A stretch of 64,000 bases of DNA from Taishania sp964580465 (GTDB lineage Bacteria; Bacteroidota; Bacteroidia; Flavobacteriales_D; Crocinitomicaceae). The notes beneath the pieces are model-generated. The model was not told where the DNA came from. It searched no databases and was given only the letters and a program-made list of their open reading frames with translations. Positions 26,100 through 34,995 of this stretch are shown piece by piece (positions within the stretch are counted from its first letter, which is position 1; each line of letters opens with the position of its first letter). Where the stretch lies: assembly GCA_964580465.1 (NCBI GenBank), contig CAZOKJ010000005.1:1-64000 (forward strand), read 5' to 3'. The translations under genes and the position numbers were made by a program.

Positions 26100-28664
26100 T
26101 TATCCACATTTAGAAGATCCACAATCTTTGCATGTTAAGCAACCTTCTTGATACATTAAGTTAGTAGAGTTACAACTACTGCACTTTCCTTTTGCATCAG
26201 CTCCATCTGGAATAAAGCGTTTTAATGCTCTAGAAACACCATTTTTCCATGTGTTGATTGACTCATTGTCCAATTGTAAACCGTTAATCAAATCAACTAC
26301 ATTTTCAATTTTCATTCCATGGCGAAGTGTACCAGAAATTAATTTTGCATAGTTCCAGAACTCAGGATTGAAACGATGTGATAATCCTTCGATTGTCGTT
26401 TTGTAACCTCTTAAGTTTTGGTATTGGAAGTCGTAACGAGAATTTCCTTTATCGTCTTTATTTTTAATAATAACTCCTTCATTTACCCAACGAGGTAAAA
26501 GGATACCATCTTCGTCATCCGCCAAACCAGTAAAGATTTCGTAAGGGCGATCGTCAATTGTTCCAACGAAAGCAATCCATTTCTCTTTATTATTTTGGAA
26601 TCTAACAACATCTGCTTTTAATTGCTGTGGTCGTTTTGTTGGGAATGGTGAGTTGTTTTCAGATGTTTCTTCTTTCTTATCGTCAGCAGCAATCAAAACT
26701 CCAGAGCGAGAACCATCACGGTAAACTGTAACACCTTTACATCCAACTTCCCAAGCTGTCATGTACAATTGATCCACCAATTCTTCTGTTGCTTCATTTG
26801 GAACGTTAATAGTAACAGAAATAGAGTGGTCAATCCATTTTTGAATAGCTCCTTGCATTCTTACTTTGCTTAACCAGTCAACATCGTTAGAAGTTGCTTT
26901 ATAGTAAGGAGATTTTTCAATTAACTCATTGATTTCTTCATTAGAATAGATTTTTGAAGTGTCGATGTTGTTCACTTCCATCCATTGTTTGAAACGGTGG
27001 TGGAATACGATGTATTCTTCCCATGAGTCGCCAACTTCATCCACGAAATCAACTCGGACATTTTTATCATTTGGGTTGACTTTTCTTCTTCGTTTGTAAA
27101 CAGGCATGAAAACAGGCTCAATTCCTGATGTTGTTTGTGACATTAATGAGGTACTACCAGTTGGAGCGATTGTTAGCAAAGCAATGTTTCTACGACCGTA
27201 CTCTTGTAAATCATTGTATAAAGCAGGATCAGCTTCTTTGATTCTCAATAAGAAAGGATTTTTCTCTTCACGTTTAGCGTCAAATACTAAGAAAGCGCCA
27301 CGTTCTTTTGCCATTTCTACAGAAGCGCGATATGCTGCCAAAGCTAATGTTTTGTGTACGTTCACAGAAAATTCATTTCCTTCCTCGCTACCGTAGCGAA
27401 TACCTAAGGCTGCAAGCATATCTCCTTCTGCTGTGATTCCTACACCAGTTCGTCTTCCTTCCAATGCTTTAGTGCGAATTTTTAACCATAAGTTTCTTTC
27501 TACACGTTTAATTTCTTCATCTTCAGGATCTGAATCGATTTTAGCTAAAATAGCATCCACTTTTTCCAATTCCAAGTCGATGATGTCATCCATCATGCGT
27601 TGTGCTACAGCAACGTGTTTTTTGAACAAGTCAAAATCAAAATAAGCATCCTTAGTGAATGGATTGATTACGTATGAAAATAAGTTGATAGCCAACAAAC
27701 GACAAGAATCGTAAGGACATAATGGAATTTCACCACATGGGTTAGTTGATATAGTTTTAAAGCCCAAATCCGCATAGCAATCAGGTAAAGACTCGTTGAT
27801 AATTGTATCCCAGAATAAGATACCTGGTTCAGCAGATTTCCAAGCATTATGAACAATCTTTTTCCACAGATCTTTTGCATTAATCTTTTTTGTGTACTTA
27901 GGATTTTTACTAAAAATAGGGTAGTTCTGCTGGTATTCGCGCCCCTCTTTTACAGCTCGCATGAATTCATCATCAATACGAACAGAAACATTGGCTCCAG
28001 TTACTTTTCCTTGCTCTAGTTTTGCATCGATAAATGACTCAGAATCTGGATGGTTAATAGAAACAGAAAGCATTAACGCACCTCTTCTTCCATCTTGAGC
28101 TACTTCGCGCGTAGAGTTTGAAAAGCGCTCCATAAAAGGAACGATACCCGTTGAAGTAAGAGCCGAATTTTTGACAGGTGAACCCTTTGGTCGAATAGCA
28201 GATAAGTCGTGTCCCACACCTCCTCTTCGTTTCATTAATTGAACCTGCTCTTCGTCGATTTTCATAATGCTACCGTATGAATCTCCGTCGCCATTGTTAC
28301 CAATAACAAAACAATTAGATAAAGAAGCAATTTGGAAGTTGTTTCCAATGCCTGTCATTGGACTTCCTTGTGGAATAATGTATTTGAAATCTTTAATTAG
28401 GTCAAAAATTTCAGCTTCAGTCATAGGGTTAGGATAATGCATTTCAATTCGTGCAATTTCACTTGCAATGCGACGGTGCATATCCTCAGGGCTAACCTCG
28501 TAAAGGTTGCCATCAGAATCTTTTAAAGCGTATTTGTTTAACCAAACTTGCGCGGCAAGATCATCACCTTTAAAATACGCTAAAGTAGCTGCTTTTGCTT
28601 CTTCTAGGGAGTAAGTTTTTAAAACTTTTCCTACTTTTTCTGTCATAGCTTCCATTCTAATCAA
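26100..28664 (-). CDS. nrdJ: Adenosylcobalamin-dependent (class II) ribonucleotide reductase
   Basis: Makes deoxyribonucleotides using adenosylcobalamin, so needs no oxygen. The 854-residue protein has an N-terminal segment of about 90 residues, the catalytic barrel with NCFVIG near residue 113, the active-site pattern ISTNPCGEIPLCPYDSC near 310, the finger-loop-type IAPTGSTSLMSQTTSGIEP near 500, and ITINVPNEATEEL-like segment near 620. The Cys-rich C-terminal tail CSSCNSTNLM ... CLTCKDCGSSKCG is typical of the NrdJ subgroup. The start at 28664 is used; Met at 28646 (MTEKVGK) is an alternative. The promoter lies 30 bp upstream. No cobalamin riboswitch is recognised. Cofactor could be supplied by the adenosyltransferase at 15224. 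Confidence 0.95.
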   Translation of the reverse strand: MIRMEAMTEKVGKVLKTYSLEEAKAATLAYFKGDDLAAQVWLNKYALKDSDGNLYEVSPEDMHRRIASEIARIEMHYPNPMTEAEIFDLIKDFKYIIPQGSPMTGIGNNFQIASLSNCFVIGNNGDGDSYGSIMKIDEEQVQLMKRRGGVGHDLSAIRPKGSPVKNSALTSTGIVPFMERFSNSTREVAQDGRRGALMLSVSINHPDSESFIDAKLEQGKVTGANVSVRIDDEFMRAVKEGREYQQNYPIFSKNPKYTKKINAKDLWKKIVHNAWKSAEPGILFWDTIINESLPDCYADLGFKTISTNPCGEIPLCPYDSCRLLAINLFSYVINPFTKDAYFDFDLFKKHVAVAQRMMDDIIDLELEKVDAILAKIDSDPEDEEIKRVERNLWLKIRTKALEGRRTGVGITAEGDMLAALGIRYGSEEGNEFSVNVHKTLALAAYRASVEMAKERGAFLVFDAKREEKNPFLLRIKEADPALYNDLQEYGRRNIALLTIAPTGSTSLMSQTTSGIEPVFMPVYKRRRKVNPNDKNVRVDFVDEVGDSWEEYIVFHHRFKQWMEVNNIDTSKIYSNEEINELIEKSPYYKATSNDVDWLSKVRMQGAIQKWIDHSISVTINVPNEATEELVDQLYMTAWEVGCKGVTVYRDGSRSGVLIAADDKKEETSENNSPFPTKRPQQLKADVVRFQNNKEKWIAFVGTIDDRPYEIFTGLADDEDGILLPRWVNEGVIIKNKDDKGNSRYDFQYQNLRGYKTTIEGLSHRFNPEFWNYAKLISGTLRHGMKIENVVDLINGLQLDNESINTWKNGVSRALKRFIPDGADAKGKCSSCNSTNLMYQEGCLTCKDCGSSKCG

Positions 28665-28693
28665 TTATTATTTTTTCAACATGGGTACGATGG

Positions 28694-28724
28694 TAAAGAT
28701 AAAACAAAAAACAATCTGTCACAA
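28694..28724 (-). promoter_or_regulatory. Promoter for nrdJ
   Basis: Minus-strand TATCTTTA (28694-28701) with TTG at 28722-28724, 20 bp away; leader to the ATG about 23 nt. The rest of the 395-bp gap up to fabH shows only the hairpin at 28929-28969 and AT-rich sequence. Confidence 0.45.
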
Positions 28725-28928
28725 AAAATAGTTATTAAAAGTTATCAACTTTATTTAGTTACATATTTGATAATTAACTAATTAATTTTTTTTAATGGTT
28801 GAAAAGTTTACAAAAAGAAATTATTTTTAAAAAAGTGGTTTTAATTTTTTTTCCTCTTGAATTCTCCCAGTTTTTACTTAAAAACAATGGTTTATATACG
28901 AAGTGTTCAGTTTGGTGGTAGATTTATT

Positions 28929-28969
28929 AGGGTGTCAACTATTTCTAATTTTTTAGCGGTTGACACCCT
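28929..28969. other. Strong isolated hairpin between nrdJ and fabH
   Basis: AGGGTGTCAAC (28929-28939) and GTTGACACCCT (28959-28969) are perfect 11-bp arms around 19 nt. The plus-strand side is followed by TTATTTTTG, terminator-like, but no plus-strand gene precedes it. It could end fabH transcripts on the minus strand, although no T run is found on that side. Confidence 0.6.
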
Positions 28970-29059
28970 TTATTTTTGTTCAATTATTTTACAATTAAAT
29001 AGGTTGTTTTGATGTCTTGAAAGATTCTTTAGGGATCTTTACAAATTTATTCCATTTGC

Positions 29060-30082
29060 TTATGTCCATTTAATCACTGCACTTCCCCAAGTGAATCCAC
29101 TTCCAAAGGCAGCTAATACAACATTGTCACCTTTTTTAACTTTTCCTTGTTCCCATGCTTCACATAGAGCAATTGGAATAGAACCAGCTGTGGTGTTTCC
29201 GTATTTTTGGATGTTATTGTGTATTTGATTATCGCTTAATCCAAATTTCTTTTGAACATACTCAGCGATTCTTAAGTTGGCTTGATGAGGAACAAATAGG
29301 TCAATGTCCTCTTTGGTCATATTATTAGCAGCTAATCCTTCTTCAATCACTTCAGAGAAACGAGCTATTGCATTTTTAAACACAAATGGCCCGTTCATGT
29401 ATGGGAAGTATTCAATATTTTCTTGCGGATTTTCTTCGATGATTTTTGGAACCCAACGTGTTGTACTTGGACCTTTTATAGCCAAATCTAACGCAAACTT
29501 TCCTTCAGAGTGTAGGTGAGTAGATAAGATACCGCCTTCTTCATTCTCTTCACAACGAGAAATTATTGCAGCGCCTGCACCATCTCCGAAAAGTACTGAA
29601 ACGGTTCTGCCTCGTGTGGTTAAATCCAATCCACCACTATGGTTTTCACTACCTATTAAAAGAATGTTTTTATACATCCCAGTTTTGATGAATTGATCTG
29701 CAACGGAAAGCCCGTAAACAAAGCCGCTACATTGATTTCTAATATCTAAAGCAGGGCACGTTTTAATATCTAACATGTCTTGCACGATTACACCAGAACC
29801 TGGAAAATAATAGTCGGGACTTAGAGTAGCAAATAGGATTAAATCGATATCGTCTTTGGAAATTCCAGCACGTTCGATAGCCATTTTAGCTGCTTCGGTT
29901 CCCATTTTTGCTACTGGAGTATCTCCGAATTCATTTTCTTTTATAAAGCGACGAGTGTGGATGCCAGAACGTTCCACAATCCATTCGTGACTAGTGTTCA
30001 TTAATTTTGCTAAGTCATCATTTGTTACAACTGTTTCAGGTAAACATTTTCCTAATCCTGCAATTTTTGATCTGTATAACAT
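29060..30082 (-). CDS. fabH: 3-oxoacyl-ACP synthase III
   Basis: Condenses acyl-CoA with malonyl-ACP to start fatty acid synthesis. The catalytic triad is visible: Cys in DIRNQCSGFVYG (about residue 117), His in FVPHQANLRIAEY (about 265) and Asn in YGNTTAGSIPIAL (about 295). N-terminal HEWIVERSGIHTRRF and C-terminal LLAAFGSGFTWGSAVIKW are canonical in form. The 340 residues are typical, slightly longer than the E. coli enzyme (317). It is not in the common rpmF-plsX-fabH arrangement: it stands alone on the minus strand, divergent from nadA across 366 bp. A -7-like TATATTTG on the minus strand at 30280-30287 has no matching TTG. Confidence 0.93.
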   Translation of the reverse strand: MLYRSKIAGLGKCLPETVVTNDDLAKLMNTSHEWIVERSGIHTRRFIKENEFGDTPVAKMGTEAAKMAIERAGISKDDIDLILFATLSPDYYFPGSGVIVQDMLDIKTCPALDIRNQCSGFVYGLSVADQFIKTGMYKNILLIGSENHSGGLDLTTRGRTVSVLFGDGAGAAIISRCEENEEGGILSTHLHSEGKFALDLAIKGPSTTRWVPKIIEENPQENIEYFPYMNGPFVFKNAIARFSEVIEEGLAANNMTKEDIDLFVPHQANLRIAEYVQKKFGLSDNQIHNNIQKYGNTTAGSIPIALCEAWEQGKVKKGDNVVLAAFGSGFTWGSAVIKWT

Positions 30083-30380
30083 ATTTATTTTGTTTAAAGT
30101 TCTAAAACTATTTTACTAAAGTAGGAATTATTTGCTATTGAATAATAGTAAGTTGAATTTTAAACGATTTTTTTTTGAAAAAGTCGTGGTGCTTTAACGG
30201 GGTTAGTTGAGCTGTGAAAGTTTTTTTTGTTGATTTAAGGAGGGGGAGGATTGCTAGATCAATCGCATTTACTTTACTGCAAATATAGAATTCTCCTTTT
30301 TTTATGTATTTGCTCTTCTACCTTTTCGCTTTCTATCGCTTTATGATGTGCAAAGAAAATTAATCGAATAAAAGTACTTT

Positions 30381-30426
30381 TATGATTTAAGTCATATCAA
30401 AAACATCTAAAAATTCATTATTTTTG
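30381..30426 (+). promoter_or_regulatory. FNR/CRP-geometry site and -7 box before nadA
   Basis: TATGA-TTTAAG-TCATA (30381-30396) is a TGA-N6-TCA palindrome. TATTTTTG at 30419-30426 is a perfect -7 box with no TTG at the -33 position. The palindrome centre (30388.5) is about 41-42 bp before the implied start near 30430, the class II activator position. The ATG is at 30449. Confidence 0.55.
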
Positions 30427-30448
30427 TCGGTTTACAAGAATAAATAAA

Positions 30449-31378
30449 ATGGATAGTTTAAAAGACAAAATTCTGCAACTAAAAAAAGAGAAGAATGCAG
30501 TGATTTTGGCTCATTATTATCAAGAGCCGGAAATTCAAGAAGTGGCGGATTATGTGGGGGATAGTCTTGGTTTGGCTCAGCAAGCTGAAAAAGTTGACGC
30601 AGATATCATTGTTTTTGCTGGTGTACATTTCATGGCAGAAACAGCTAAAATCCTAAATCCAACTAAGAAAGTTGTGTTGCCAGATTTAATGGCAGGGTGT
30701 TCATTGGCTGACTCATGCCCTCCAGATAAATTTAAAGAACTGTTGGATAAACATCCAAATCACACGGTGATTACGTATGTCAACTGTTCGGCTGAAGTTA
30801 AAGCAATGAGTGATATTATTTGTACTTCTTCCAATGCGTTAAAAATTGTGGAATCTATTCCTGAAGATCAACCTATCATTTTTGCACCCGATAAAAACTT
30901 GGCAGCATATGTTAAAAAACAAACGGGACGTGATATGATTGTTTGGGATGGTGCTTGCATTGTGCACGAGGCTTTTTCTATAGAAAAATTGTTGGCACTA
31001 CACGCTGAACATCCAGATGCTGTTATTATTGCTCACCCTGAATCGGAAGATCATATTCTTAAAACGGCAACTTATATAGGTTCTACGGCTGGAATGATAA
31101 ACTATGTGAAAACAAATCCTGCACAGAAGTTTATCGTGGCAACCGAGGCGGGTATTTTGTTTAAAATGCAACAAGAAGTACCTAGTAAGGTGTTGATCCC
31201 GGCTCCTTCACATGAGGATAATACGTGTGCTTGCAGTGAATGTGCGTTTATGAAAATGAATACCTTACAAAAATTGTATAATTGCTTGTTAAATGAAACG
31301 CCTGAGATTAATTTGTCCGAAGATATTCGTGTTAAAGCGTTGAAACCAATTGAGCGAATGCTTGAAATGTCAAAATAA
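30449..31378 (+). CDS. nadA: Quinolinate synthase
   Basis: A [4Fe-4S] enzyme that condenses iminoaspartate with dihydroxyacetone phosphate to quinolinate in NAD synthesis. Family motifs: LAHYYQEPEIQEVADYVGDS at the N-terminus, FAGVHFMAETAKIL, the cluster Cys segment PDLMAGCSLADSCP near residue 90, TYVNCSAEVKA near 110, and SEDHILKTATYIGSTAGM. CACSECAFMKMNTL near the end supplies a further conserved Cys group. The 309 residues are normal. Its stop shares one base with the nadB start (TAATG), so translation is coupled. The cluster is oxygen- and NO-sensitive in known homologues, which makes the FNR-like site upstream meaningful. No nadC is seen in the window. Confidence 0.95.
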   Translation: MDSLKDKILQLKKEKNAVILAHYYQEPEIQEVADYVGDSLGLAQQAEKVDADIIVFAGVHFMAETAKILNPTKKVVLPDLMAGCSLADSCPPDKFKELLDKHPNHTVITYVNCSAEVKAMSDIICTSSNALKIVESIPEDQPIIFAPDKNLAAYVKKQTGRDMIVWDGACIVHEAFSIEKLLALHAEHPDAVIIAHPESEDHILKTATYIGSTAGMINYVKTNPAQKFIVATEAGILFKMQQEVPSKVLIPAPSHEDNTCACSECAFMKMNTLQKLYNCLLNETPEINLSEDIRVKALKPIERMLEMSK

Positions 31379-32898
31379 TGAAACAAACAGCTGATTTTTT
31401 AATCATTGGATCGGGTATTGCTGGATTAAGTTTAGCTTTAAAATTGGCAGAGTCCAATCCTTCCAAAAAGGTGATCGTTACCACTAAAGCTCACGAAGCT
31501 GCTTCTAACACAAAATATGCACAAGGTGGTGTAGCAGTTGTTATTGACCGCGTGAATGATTCTTTTGAAAAACACATCGAAGATACGTTGATTTGTGGTG
31601 CTGGCTTGTGTGAACCTGATGTAGTGAAGATGGTCGTGGAAAATGCGCCAGTTCGTTTACAAGAATTAATTGACTGGGGTGCTCGATTTGACAAAAATAA
31701 AGAGGGAAATTTAGATCTTGGTAGAGAAGGTGGACATTCAGCACATCGCATCGTTCATCACAAAGATCAAACAGGGAATGAAATTGAACAAGCAATGCTT
31801 AGTCAATTGCAACAACGCTCCAATATCATTTTGTTGAATTATCATTTTGCTATCGATTTAATTCACAAAGACAATCGTTGTGAGGGTGCTTATTTCTTTG
31901 ACGAAAAAACGAAAGAAGTTTTTGCTATAATGGCGGCCAATGTTGTGTTGGCAACAGGTGGAATCGGACAAGTTTATGGTCATACAACCAACCCAATTGT
32001 GGCAACTGGAGATGGAATAGGGATGGCGAATCGCGCTGGTGTTACGATTCAAGAAATGGAATTTGTACAGTTTCACCCAACAGCTCTATACTCAGAAGCT
32101 TTGAAAACAACGTTTTTAATTTCTGAAGCTGTGAGAGGTTTTGGAGCTTATTTGCGTACAAAAGATGGTGAACGTTTTATGCATAAGTATGATGAACGTT
32201 TGGAATTAGCCTCGCGTGACGTCGTTTCTCAAGCCATTGATTTGGAGCTGAAAAAAAGTGGAGAACCTTGTGTTTATATGGATTGTACTCATTTGGAGAT
32301 GGAAGGATTTAAACAACATTTCCCAATGATTTATCAACAATGCATGGATTTAGGTATTGATGTTTCTAAAGATTGGATTCCTGTTGCTCCTTCTCAACAC
32401 TATATGTGTGGTGGTATCTCTGTTGACTTAAATGGACAGACTTCCATGAATAATTTATTTGCATGTGGAGAAACTGCCAGAACAGGCTTACATGGAGCCA
32501 ATAGATTGGCGTCTAATTCTTTGTTGGAAGCCTTGGTGTATTCTCATCAAATTTATGTTTATTTGAACAATCATCAGCAAACAATTCTTTCAGACCAAGG
32601 TGTGTCAAGTAGTGTGTTTGGAAATGCAGAGTTGCCTGAAGAGGAGTTGATAGCGTTGCGTTCTAAAATGCAACATACAATGATGAGGTATGTTGGTATT
32701 GTTAGAGATAAAGAAGGTTTGCTCAAAGCAAAAGAAGAATTGAATGTATTAAAAAATAAAGTAGAACAACTTGTTGCTTCAACGAAAGTTTCTAAACAGT
32801 TGTTTGAATTGCGAAACATGATTGACACGGGCTTGCTAATCATTCGCGATTCGTTAGAAAGAAAAGAAAGTGTAGGGGCGTTTGTTATTTTAAAATAG
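31378..32898 (+). CDS. nadB: L-aspartate oxidase
   Basis: A flavoenzyme oxidising L-aspartate to iminoaspartate for NadA. The FAD-binding GxGxxG is in IGSGIAGLSLAL at residue 10. The substrate/active-site stretches GREGGHSAHRIVHHKD near 120, EFVQFHPTAL near 230, and the Arg-bearing SRDVVSQAIDLE near 280 are visible. SQHYMCGGISVDLNG near 340 and RTGLHGANRLASNSLLEALV near 370 are hallmarks that separate NadB from the succinate dehydrogenase flavoprotein. Length 506 is typical. With NO or no oxygen as context, fumarate could serve as electron acceptor, as known for the E. coli enzyme. Ends at a terminator-like hairpin and converges with the Rrf2 gene. Confidence 0.95.
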   Translation: MKQTADFLIIGSGIAGLSLALKLAESNPSKKVIVTTKAHEAASNTKYAQGGVAVVIDRVNDSFEKHIEDTLICGAGLCEPDVVKMVVENAPVRLQELIDWGARFDKNKEGNLDLGREGGHSAHRIVHHKDQTGNEIEQAMLSQLQQRSNIILLNYHFAIDLIHKDNRCEGAYFFDEKTKEVFAIMAANVVLATGGIGQVYGHTTNPIVATGDGIGMANRAGVTIQEMEFVQFHPTALYSEALKTTFLISEAVRGFGAYLRTKDGERFMHKYDERLELASRDVVSQAIDLELKKSGEPCVYMDCTHLEMEGFKQHFPMIYQQCMDLGIDVSKDWIPVAPSQHYMCGGISVDLNGQTSMNNLFACGETARTGLHGANRLASNSLLEALVYSHQIYVYLNNHQQTILSDQGVSSSVFGNAELPEEELIALRSKMQHTMMRYVGIVRDKEGLLKAKEELNVLKNKVEQLVASTKVSKQLFELRNMIDTGLLIIRDSLERKESVGAFVILK

Positions 32899-32917
32899 TG
32901 CCCCTACTACTATTTTT
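32872..32917 (+). terminator. Terminator overlapping the nadB 3' end
   Basis: GTAGGGGC (32872-32879, inside nadB) pairs with GCCCCTAC (32900-32907) around a 20-nt loop, followed by TACTATTTTT. It serves nadAB before the convergent Rrf2 gene. Confidence 0.5.
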
Positions 32918-33353
32918 AAAACAATGATTTTAAATGTGCTTCCCCACTATTAACAGAAGCACATAAGTCTTTAACTCGTTTTTCACGGAATAATTTCTCG
33001 ATGATATCTTTGGCTACTTTGTAGTCGTTGTGAATAGGACATGGGTGTTTGTCAGAGCATTTTCCTAAGCCAAGTCCACACGTTTTAAAAACAGATTTTC
33101 CATCAACTGTTTCGATGATGGCGTAAATTGGTTGATTTTGCTGTGCTTCGTTAAGAAAAAAACCTCCTGTCGGGCCTTTTAAGCTATTAATGATTCCTTG
33201 TTTGGCTAACGATTGCAAGGTTTTACCCACGGTATGCTCGCTTGCGTCAATTTTTTCAGCAATTTCTTTGATACCAGCTTTTTCCCCTTCGTTGCTTTTG
33301 CAAGAAAGATAAATGACAGCTTTAATAGCAGTTTTACAAGTTAAACTTAGCAT
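32916..33353 (-). CDS. Rrf2 family Fe-S transcription regulator
   Basis: A winged-helix DNA-binding protein of 145 residues. The helix-turn-helix spans about residues 25-65 (IKEIAEKIDASEHTVGKTLQ, then the wing KGPTGGFFL). The three-Cys cluster of Fe-S sensing members is visible as C-GLGLGK-C-SDKHP-C near residues 90-105, so it probably holds a [2Fe-2S] or [4Fe-4S] cluster. NsrR, the NO-sensing member, and IscR share this pattern; the neighbours (Ric, DUF59, DUF2249) favour a nitrosative-stress or Fe-S sensor. It is the last gene of the minus-strand block, 20 bp after the DUF59 gene, and would be autoregulated if it controls the block (inference). Confidence 0.9.
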   Translation of the reverse strand: MLSLTCKTAIKAVIYLSCKSNEGEKAGIKEIAEKIDASEHTVGKTLQSLAKQGIINSLKGPTGGFFLNEAQQNQPIYAIIETVDGKSVFKTCGLGLGKCSDKHPCPIHNDYKVAKDIIEKLFREKRVKDLCASVNSGEAHLKSLF

Positions 33354-33373
33354 GTTTTTAGTGTTTAATTTCG

Positions 33374-33703
33374 TTATCTACCTAAATATTCGTTCCCCTC
33401 AGGTGAAATTTTAGAGTAATCCCAAGCTGGGTCAAAAACAAGGTCAACTACAACTAACCAATCGGGATATTCATGTTGCAATGCTTGTGTTGCGTCACTT
33501 GTAATGGCATCTCCCATCGGGCAAAATTGAGTTGTCAATGTCATGATTAAATTTAGCCTTTTATCTTTCTCTATAAAATCAATTTGGTAAACAAGTCCCA
33601 AATCTACGATATTTAATCCAATTTCAGGGTCAATTACATTATATAATCCGTTGACAGCTTTTTTTACACGCTCAGGGTCGTTTGTTAATATATCTTCTCT
33701 CAT
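33374..33703 (-). CDS. MIP18/DUF59 family metal-sulfur cluster assembly factor
   Basis: A 109-residue DUF59 (MIP18/SufT/PaaD) protein. Diagnostic segments: VNGLYNVIDPEIGLNIVDLG near residue 20, then TLTTQFCPMGDAI near 60, which carries the single conserved Cys, and a C-terminal VVVDLVFDPAWDYSKIS. Relatives help mature Fe-S proteins. Its start overlaps the stop of the membrane-protein gene by 4 bp (33700-33703), so it is translationally coupled to it. Placement with Ric and an Rrf2 Fe-S sensor suggests repair or insertion of clusters under NO stress (inference). Confidence 0.9.
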   Translation of the reverse strand: MREDILTNDPERVKKAVNGLYNVIDPEIGLNIVDLGLVYQIDFIEKDKRLNLIMTLTTQFCPMGDAITSDATQALQHEYPDWLVVVDLVFDPAWDYSKISPEGNEYLGR

Positions 33704-34989
33704 GACTTTATTGTTTTGGGTTTGTGCAACAGGGTTATCCCTACATTAGCACCATATAAGATAGCTGATAGGCAAAGAAATGATGCCCCTACTATTAATA
33801 TGATTTCATTTGCAAAGAATAATCCAACTGCAAAAATAATAAATCCTATTAAGTAAAAAATGCTCATGAAATTGAATGTTTTTTCATGAAATAATTCTTT
33901 TGGTGTTGGTGTTTTCCCAAGTGTCCTGTTGTGATACACTTTGTTCCACACGATAAAAGGTAATGTTTTAAACGTCATTCCTAATATAATAGCAGTTAAC
34001 CATCCAAAAAACACACTAAAGCCGTATAGCGTGTAAAGCGCATGATTTTCTGTTTGTGGCATTGTGAATAGAGTAATAATTAAGATGATAACGGGTATAA
34101 ACAACTGACCAACGGAAATTAATGAAATACCAACTTGTTCATCTACTTTTTTACGAATCCTTACCTTATATGCTTGATAGGCAAAATAGGCAAAGGAAGA
34201 AATAGCTAAAAGAATGCATCCAATGGGTAAATAATAATAAATCGTGCTTGAATTCATCACTTTAAGCACAATGAAACTAACCAAACTTAAGTTGATAAAC
34301 ATGTAAACCCACTTTAGCAAGGTGTCATTGGTATATTTTGAAATTAAGAACATAGGAATTAATCGCGAACCTACTCCAACAACGAGCAAGATAAACCAGC
34401 CAATTATTCCTAAGTGAGCATGAATGCTTAAATAGTTTAAAGAAGCTTGTGATAACAGACTAAATTGAAAATTAAAAACCAATAATAATCCAAAGAAGGT
34501 TGTAGCTAAAAGCCACAAGCTCGCAGTTGACATATACCAAGCATGAATGTCTTTTTTCGGACTTTCTAAAACACTTTTTAAAACATTGATTAAGTAGGCG
34601 AGTACTCCCAAATTTATTAGAACAGCTCCTATTTGCATCGTCGTTGTAAAATTGTTGAAATAAAAAGATGCGACTAAAAATGGGATGCCACTTCCTGTTA
34701 GGTAAAAGCTTGCATGTGCTAATGAATTACTGCTTAATTTTCCTTCAATTATTACCGGCAACAATTGATGTGATGCTCCCAAGATAATCATCGTGCCCCA
34801 ACCTAATGCCATGGTGTGTACAATCGCTAAAGTGGCAGGATTAAAGTAATATCCTGTAAAAGCGTTTGTGTTGGAAACTACTAAAATCGTTGCTATTATG
34901 AATGATATTGCTGCATAGGTATAAAACGGCAGTACAACTTTGTGCGTTGTTGTTTGTTGTAATCCGGTGTTAATAATTGCACTTCCCAT
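33700..34989 (-). CDS. Twelve-TM membrane protein, NnrS/heme-copper-oxidase I-like
   Basis: An inner-membrane protein of 429 residues, almost wholly hydrophobic with about 12 predicted helices. Two helices repeat the pattern His ... GW ... G ... P: HTMALGWGTMIILGASHQL (about residue 60) and IHAHLGIIGWFILLVVGVGS (about 190). A third version lacks the His (FFGWLTAIILGMTFKTLPF, about 340). This pattern is shared by the NnrS family and distant heme-copper oxidase subunit I relatives, so haem binding is plausible, but the full set of catalytic His residues is not evident. It sits 6 bp after the DUF2249 gene and overlaps the DUF59 gene by 4 bp. Probable role: NO tolerance or haem/copper handling in the membrane (inference). 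Confidence 0.6.
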   Translation of the reverse strand: MGSAIINTGLQQTTTHKVVLPFYTYAAISFIIATILVVSNTNAFTGYYFNPATLAIVHTMALGWGTMIILGASHQLLPVIIEGKLSSNSLAHASFYLTGSGIPFLVASFYFNNFTTTMQIGAVLINLGVLAYLINVLKSVLESPKKDIHAWYMSTASLWLLATTFFGLLLVFNFQFSLLSQASLNYLSIHAHLGIIGWFILLVVGVGSRLIPMFLISKYTNDTLLKWVYMFINLSLVSFIVLKVMNSSTIYYYLPIGCILLAISSFAYFAYQAYKVRIRKKVDEQVGISLISVGQLFIPVIILIITLFTMPQTENHALYTLYGFSVFFGWLTAIILGMTFKTLPFIVWNKVYHNRTLGKTPTPKELFHEKTFNFMSIFYLIGFIIFAVGLFFANEIILIVGASFLCLSAILYGANVGITLLHKPKTIKS

Positions 34990-34995
34990 TGTGTC

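Noticed and set aside
28890..29012. A 40-residue plus-strand frame over the orphan hairpin
   Set aside because: No start signal, no recognisable residue pattern and it spans a strong hairpin.
28665..29059. Cobalamin riboswitch before nrdJ
   Set aside because: No B12-box-like conserved core or multi-helix arrangement was recognised, and the promoter leaves only about 23 nt of leader.
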